Shown piece by piece: positions 62,480 through 64,000 of a stretch of DNA of 64,000 nucleotides. Positions within the stretch are counted from its first letter, which is position 1. Every line of letters starts with the position of its first letter. The stretch comes from Nocardia africana NBRC 100379 (GTDB lineage Bacteria; Actinomycetota; Actinomycetes; Mycobacteriales; Mycobacteriaceae). The stretch covers positions 429,360-493,359 of the forward strand of contig NZ_BDAV01000011.1 in NCBI RefSeq assembly GCF_001612635.1, written 5' to 3'. The translations under genes and the position numbers were made by a program. The notes under the pieces were generated by a model. That model was not told the origin of the DNA, did not search any database, and saw only the letters and a list, made by a program, of their open reading frames with translations.

Positions 62480-63535
62480 GTGGCGCAGATGGACAAGCTG
62501 CTCGACCGGATTGGCTGGGCCGCAGGCAATGGTCGCTTTCGGATGCGTGTGTGGGCAACATTCGCACCGCTGATCGTCGTGGCTGCGACGCTCGGTGGAT
62601 GCGGCAGCGCGCCAGAGAACGGCATCGCCGACCACGGAGCTACGACGTTGTCTCACGCCGCCACCGGCTCGAGTCCCGGGGTTGTGCAGGCCGATCCAGA
62701 TTCCTATCGTGCCGATTCGGGTGGCGTGGACGGCTATTACTTCACCAGTCCGAGCGGGCTGTGGCGCTGCGCGATCATTCCCGGGGGTGACAACCCGCAG
62801 GCCGGGTGCCAGCCGTCGACGAACACTCGGCCCGACATGGGAGTGGCCGGTGCCCCCACAGTGGAAGACCAGTTCACCCACGGAGAGGCACGACCCAACG
62901 CGATTCTGGTGGACCGGAGCAGCGGACCACGGTTCGACCATCTGGGGCAAGCAATCTTCTGGCTCACACCGGGGGAGGCGCAGATGCTGCCCTACAACAG
63001 TCCGCTGACAGCAGGGGGCTTCACATGCAACACCCAAGAGACCGGCGTGTCCTGTCGCGATGACCAATCGGGCCGAGGCTTCACATTTTCCACCGCAGGG
63101 TTCTCGATGCGCTACAGCGATGTCGAAGCCCGCGCGGGAACCCTCAGCCCCCCGGCCGCGCAGGCGCCGGAACCTCCGGCAGACGGAACGAACTGTGGTG
63201 CACGCGGTTACCGCTTCGAGAACATCCACGGCTCGACGCCCTGCGATTTCATGATCGAAGTGTGGAGTCGCTATCGCACCGATGCACCAGCAGGTGGGGC
63301 CCATACTGTCGAAGGTCTTGCCGGCGGCTCAATCGCATTCTGCTCCGACGCCCCGGACGCCCCCGGCTCGGCCGGAACCTGCGGATACGGAGGATGGGGA
63401 TTCAGAGCACTCGGTCAGCCCGGACGACCGGAAGCTTCCGCCTCTGATCGGGCCGGAGCTCTCAACTTCCGTGACGCCTCGTGCACACCCCGGTTCGTCC
63501 TGGACACCGACGGCGTATGCCATCTCGGACAATAG
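62480..63535 (+). CDS. Lipoprotein with the GYxFEN-TPC Cys domain (copy 2)
   Basis: A 351-residue exported lipoprotein. A positively charged region and hydrophobic core end in the lipobox LGGC (about residue 41), then a polar linker, an N-terminal domain of about 150 residues with six or so Cys (LWRCAIIPGG, GCQPST, FTCNTQETGVSCRDDQ) and a C-terminal domain that repeats the pattern of the lipoprotein at 57464 (GYRFENIHGSTPC, MIEVWSRYR, AFCSD, GTCGYGG). The last 40 residues have two more Cys. GTG 62480 was taken as start; ATG three codons later is possible. Together with the 1405-residue protein it forms a probable two-gene envelope operon. Confidence 0.8.
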   Translation: MAQMDKLLDRIGWAAGNGRFRMRVWATFAPLIVVAATLGGCGSAPENGIADHGATTLSHAATGSSPGVVQADPDSYRADSGGVDGYYFTSPSGLWRCAIIPGGDNPQAGCQPSTNTRPDMGVAGAPTVEDQFTHGEARPNAILVDRSSGPRFDHLGQAIFWLTPGEAQMLPYNSPLTAGGFTCNTQETGVSCRDDQSGRGFTFSTAGFSMRYSDVEARAGTLSPPAAQAPEPPADGTNCGARGYRFENIHGSTPCDFMIEVWSRYRTDAPAGGAHTVEGLAGGSIAFCSDAPDAPGSAGTCGYGGWGFRALGQPGRPEASASDRAGALNFRDASCTPRFVLDTDGVCHLGQ

Positions 63536-63553
63536 CGGCGCGGCGATGCGCTG

Positions 63554-63940
63554 TTGCGGCATGTCCGGACCAGGGTTCGGTCACCTCAGACGAACGGTGT
63601 GGTCGAGAGGTTTTTCGGCACCTTGAAGTATGAACACCTGTTCCGTGGCGTCATCGCCGACGGCGATGCCCTGGATATCGAGGTCCATCGATTCCGGGTC
63701 GTTTACGACACGATCAGGCCGCACCAGGCGATCGACGACCGAGTGCCAGCGTGGCCTTCACTGATCGTGACCCGGGGAAAAGCGCTCGATAGGCGGCGTT
63801 ACAGGACAGTGGAATCAATGGCCCATAATAATCTCGATTCGGTCCCATTCCCGGTGGCCGCAATGCCATGGCCGATTGCCGTGGAGCTCGGCGATGGCAA
63901 ATCCGTTGCGCTGGCGTGGATGTGGCCCCACCCTCCGTAG
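63554..63940 (+). pseudogene. Truncated rve-type (IS3/IS481-like) transposase C-terminus
   Basis: The frame begins HVRTRVRSPQTNGVVERFFG, TLKYEHLFRGVIADGD and ends with YDTIRPHQAIDDRVP, the C-terminal half of an integrase-core transposase with the catalytic Glu in VERFFG. The N-terminal HTH and the first catalytic Asp residues are missing. After RPHQAIDDRVP the remaining residues do not resemble the family. It is a dead relic abutting the end of the lipoprotein gene. Confidence 0.75.
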
Positions 63941-64000
63941 TGCATCAGCACGGACACTGACGTGGAACGAATACGGTGGTGGAGGCCCGCCGTGTCCATT
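63941..64000. other. Window edge, nothing recognised
   Basis: The last 60 bases carry no recognisable feature. Confidence 0.3.

Noticed and set aside
1..64000. CRISPR arrays, tRNA or rRNA genes, phage structural genes
   Set aside because: No regularly spaced direct repeats, no tRNA cloverleaf or rRNA sequence, and no capsid, tail or terminase reading frames were seen. I could not run dedicated searches.

Overview
The window is chromosomal DNA from a high-GC, mycolic-acid-type actinobacterium, most likely Nocardia or a close relative. This is inferred from strong GC bias at third codon positions, frequent GTG starts, an alanine dehydrogenase/AldR pair of the mycobacterial kind, an Rv1355c-like ThiF protein, Nocardia-style Gly/Ser-rich secreted proteins, and remnants of actinobacterial IS701, IS1380 and IS21 elements. 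No rRNA, tRNA or CRISPR array was recognised.

Left part (0-11.3 kb): a TetR gene, then a plus-strand run of eight genes. These are a YkvI-like membrane carrier, a 4HBT thioesterase, a second TetR, an acyl-CoA ligase, a saccharopine-dehydrogenase-like oxidoreductase, and a three-subunit acyl-CoA carboxylase (carboxyltransferase, a free 72-residue biotin carrier, and biotin carboxylase). Together they look like a pathway that takes up, activates, reduces and carboxylates an unknown organic acid. A secreted six-blade beta-propeller protein follows.

11.7-25.9 kb: a hypothetical gene, a receiver-only response regulator and an SDR lie on the minus strand. A complete potassium-transport operon follows in the unusual order kdpF-B-C-A-D-E. 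Beyond it is a decayed stretch with a cation/proton-antiporter fragment and a ParB-like hypothetical gene.

25.5-30.8 kb: an alanine module comprises ald (minus), aldR (plus), an amino-acid permease and alr. Similar 15-bp AT-rich dyads lie in front of aldR and of the permease-alr operon.

31-36 kb: a VOC protein, an IS graveyard (IstB tail, internally deleted IS1380), a divergent SDR/LysR pair, a small exported acidic protein and an integrase tail.

36-55.5 kb: the regulatory and most unusual part. It holds a 1259-residue HTH-STAND-WD40 protein with two membrane/lipoprotein companions, and a two-gene adenylation module (PaaK-like ANL enzyme plus ThiF/E1-like protein). It also holds two response-regulator loci, each divergent from a paralogous small protein, two receiver-less LuxR-type HTH proteins related to one of those regulators, and a two-component operon with a catalytic-looking and a degenerate histidine kinase. 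A 38-residue amphipathic mini-protein has its own Shine-Dalgarno. IS701 debris and decayed lipoprotein genes are interspersed.

55.4-64 kb: a cell-envelope cluster. It contains membrane-anchored and secreted proteins, lipoproteins sharing a Cys-containing domain, and a 1405-residue multi-pass membrane protein with an internally duplicated N-terminal module and an extracytoplasmic PQQ-like propeller. The window ends in a truncated rve-type transposase.
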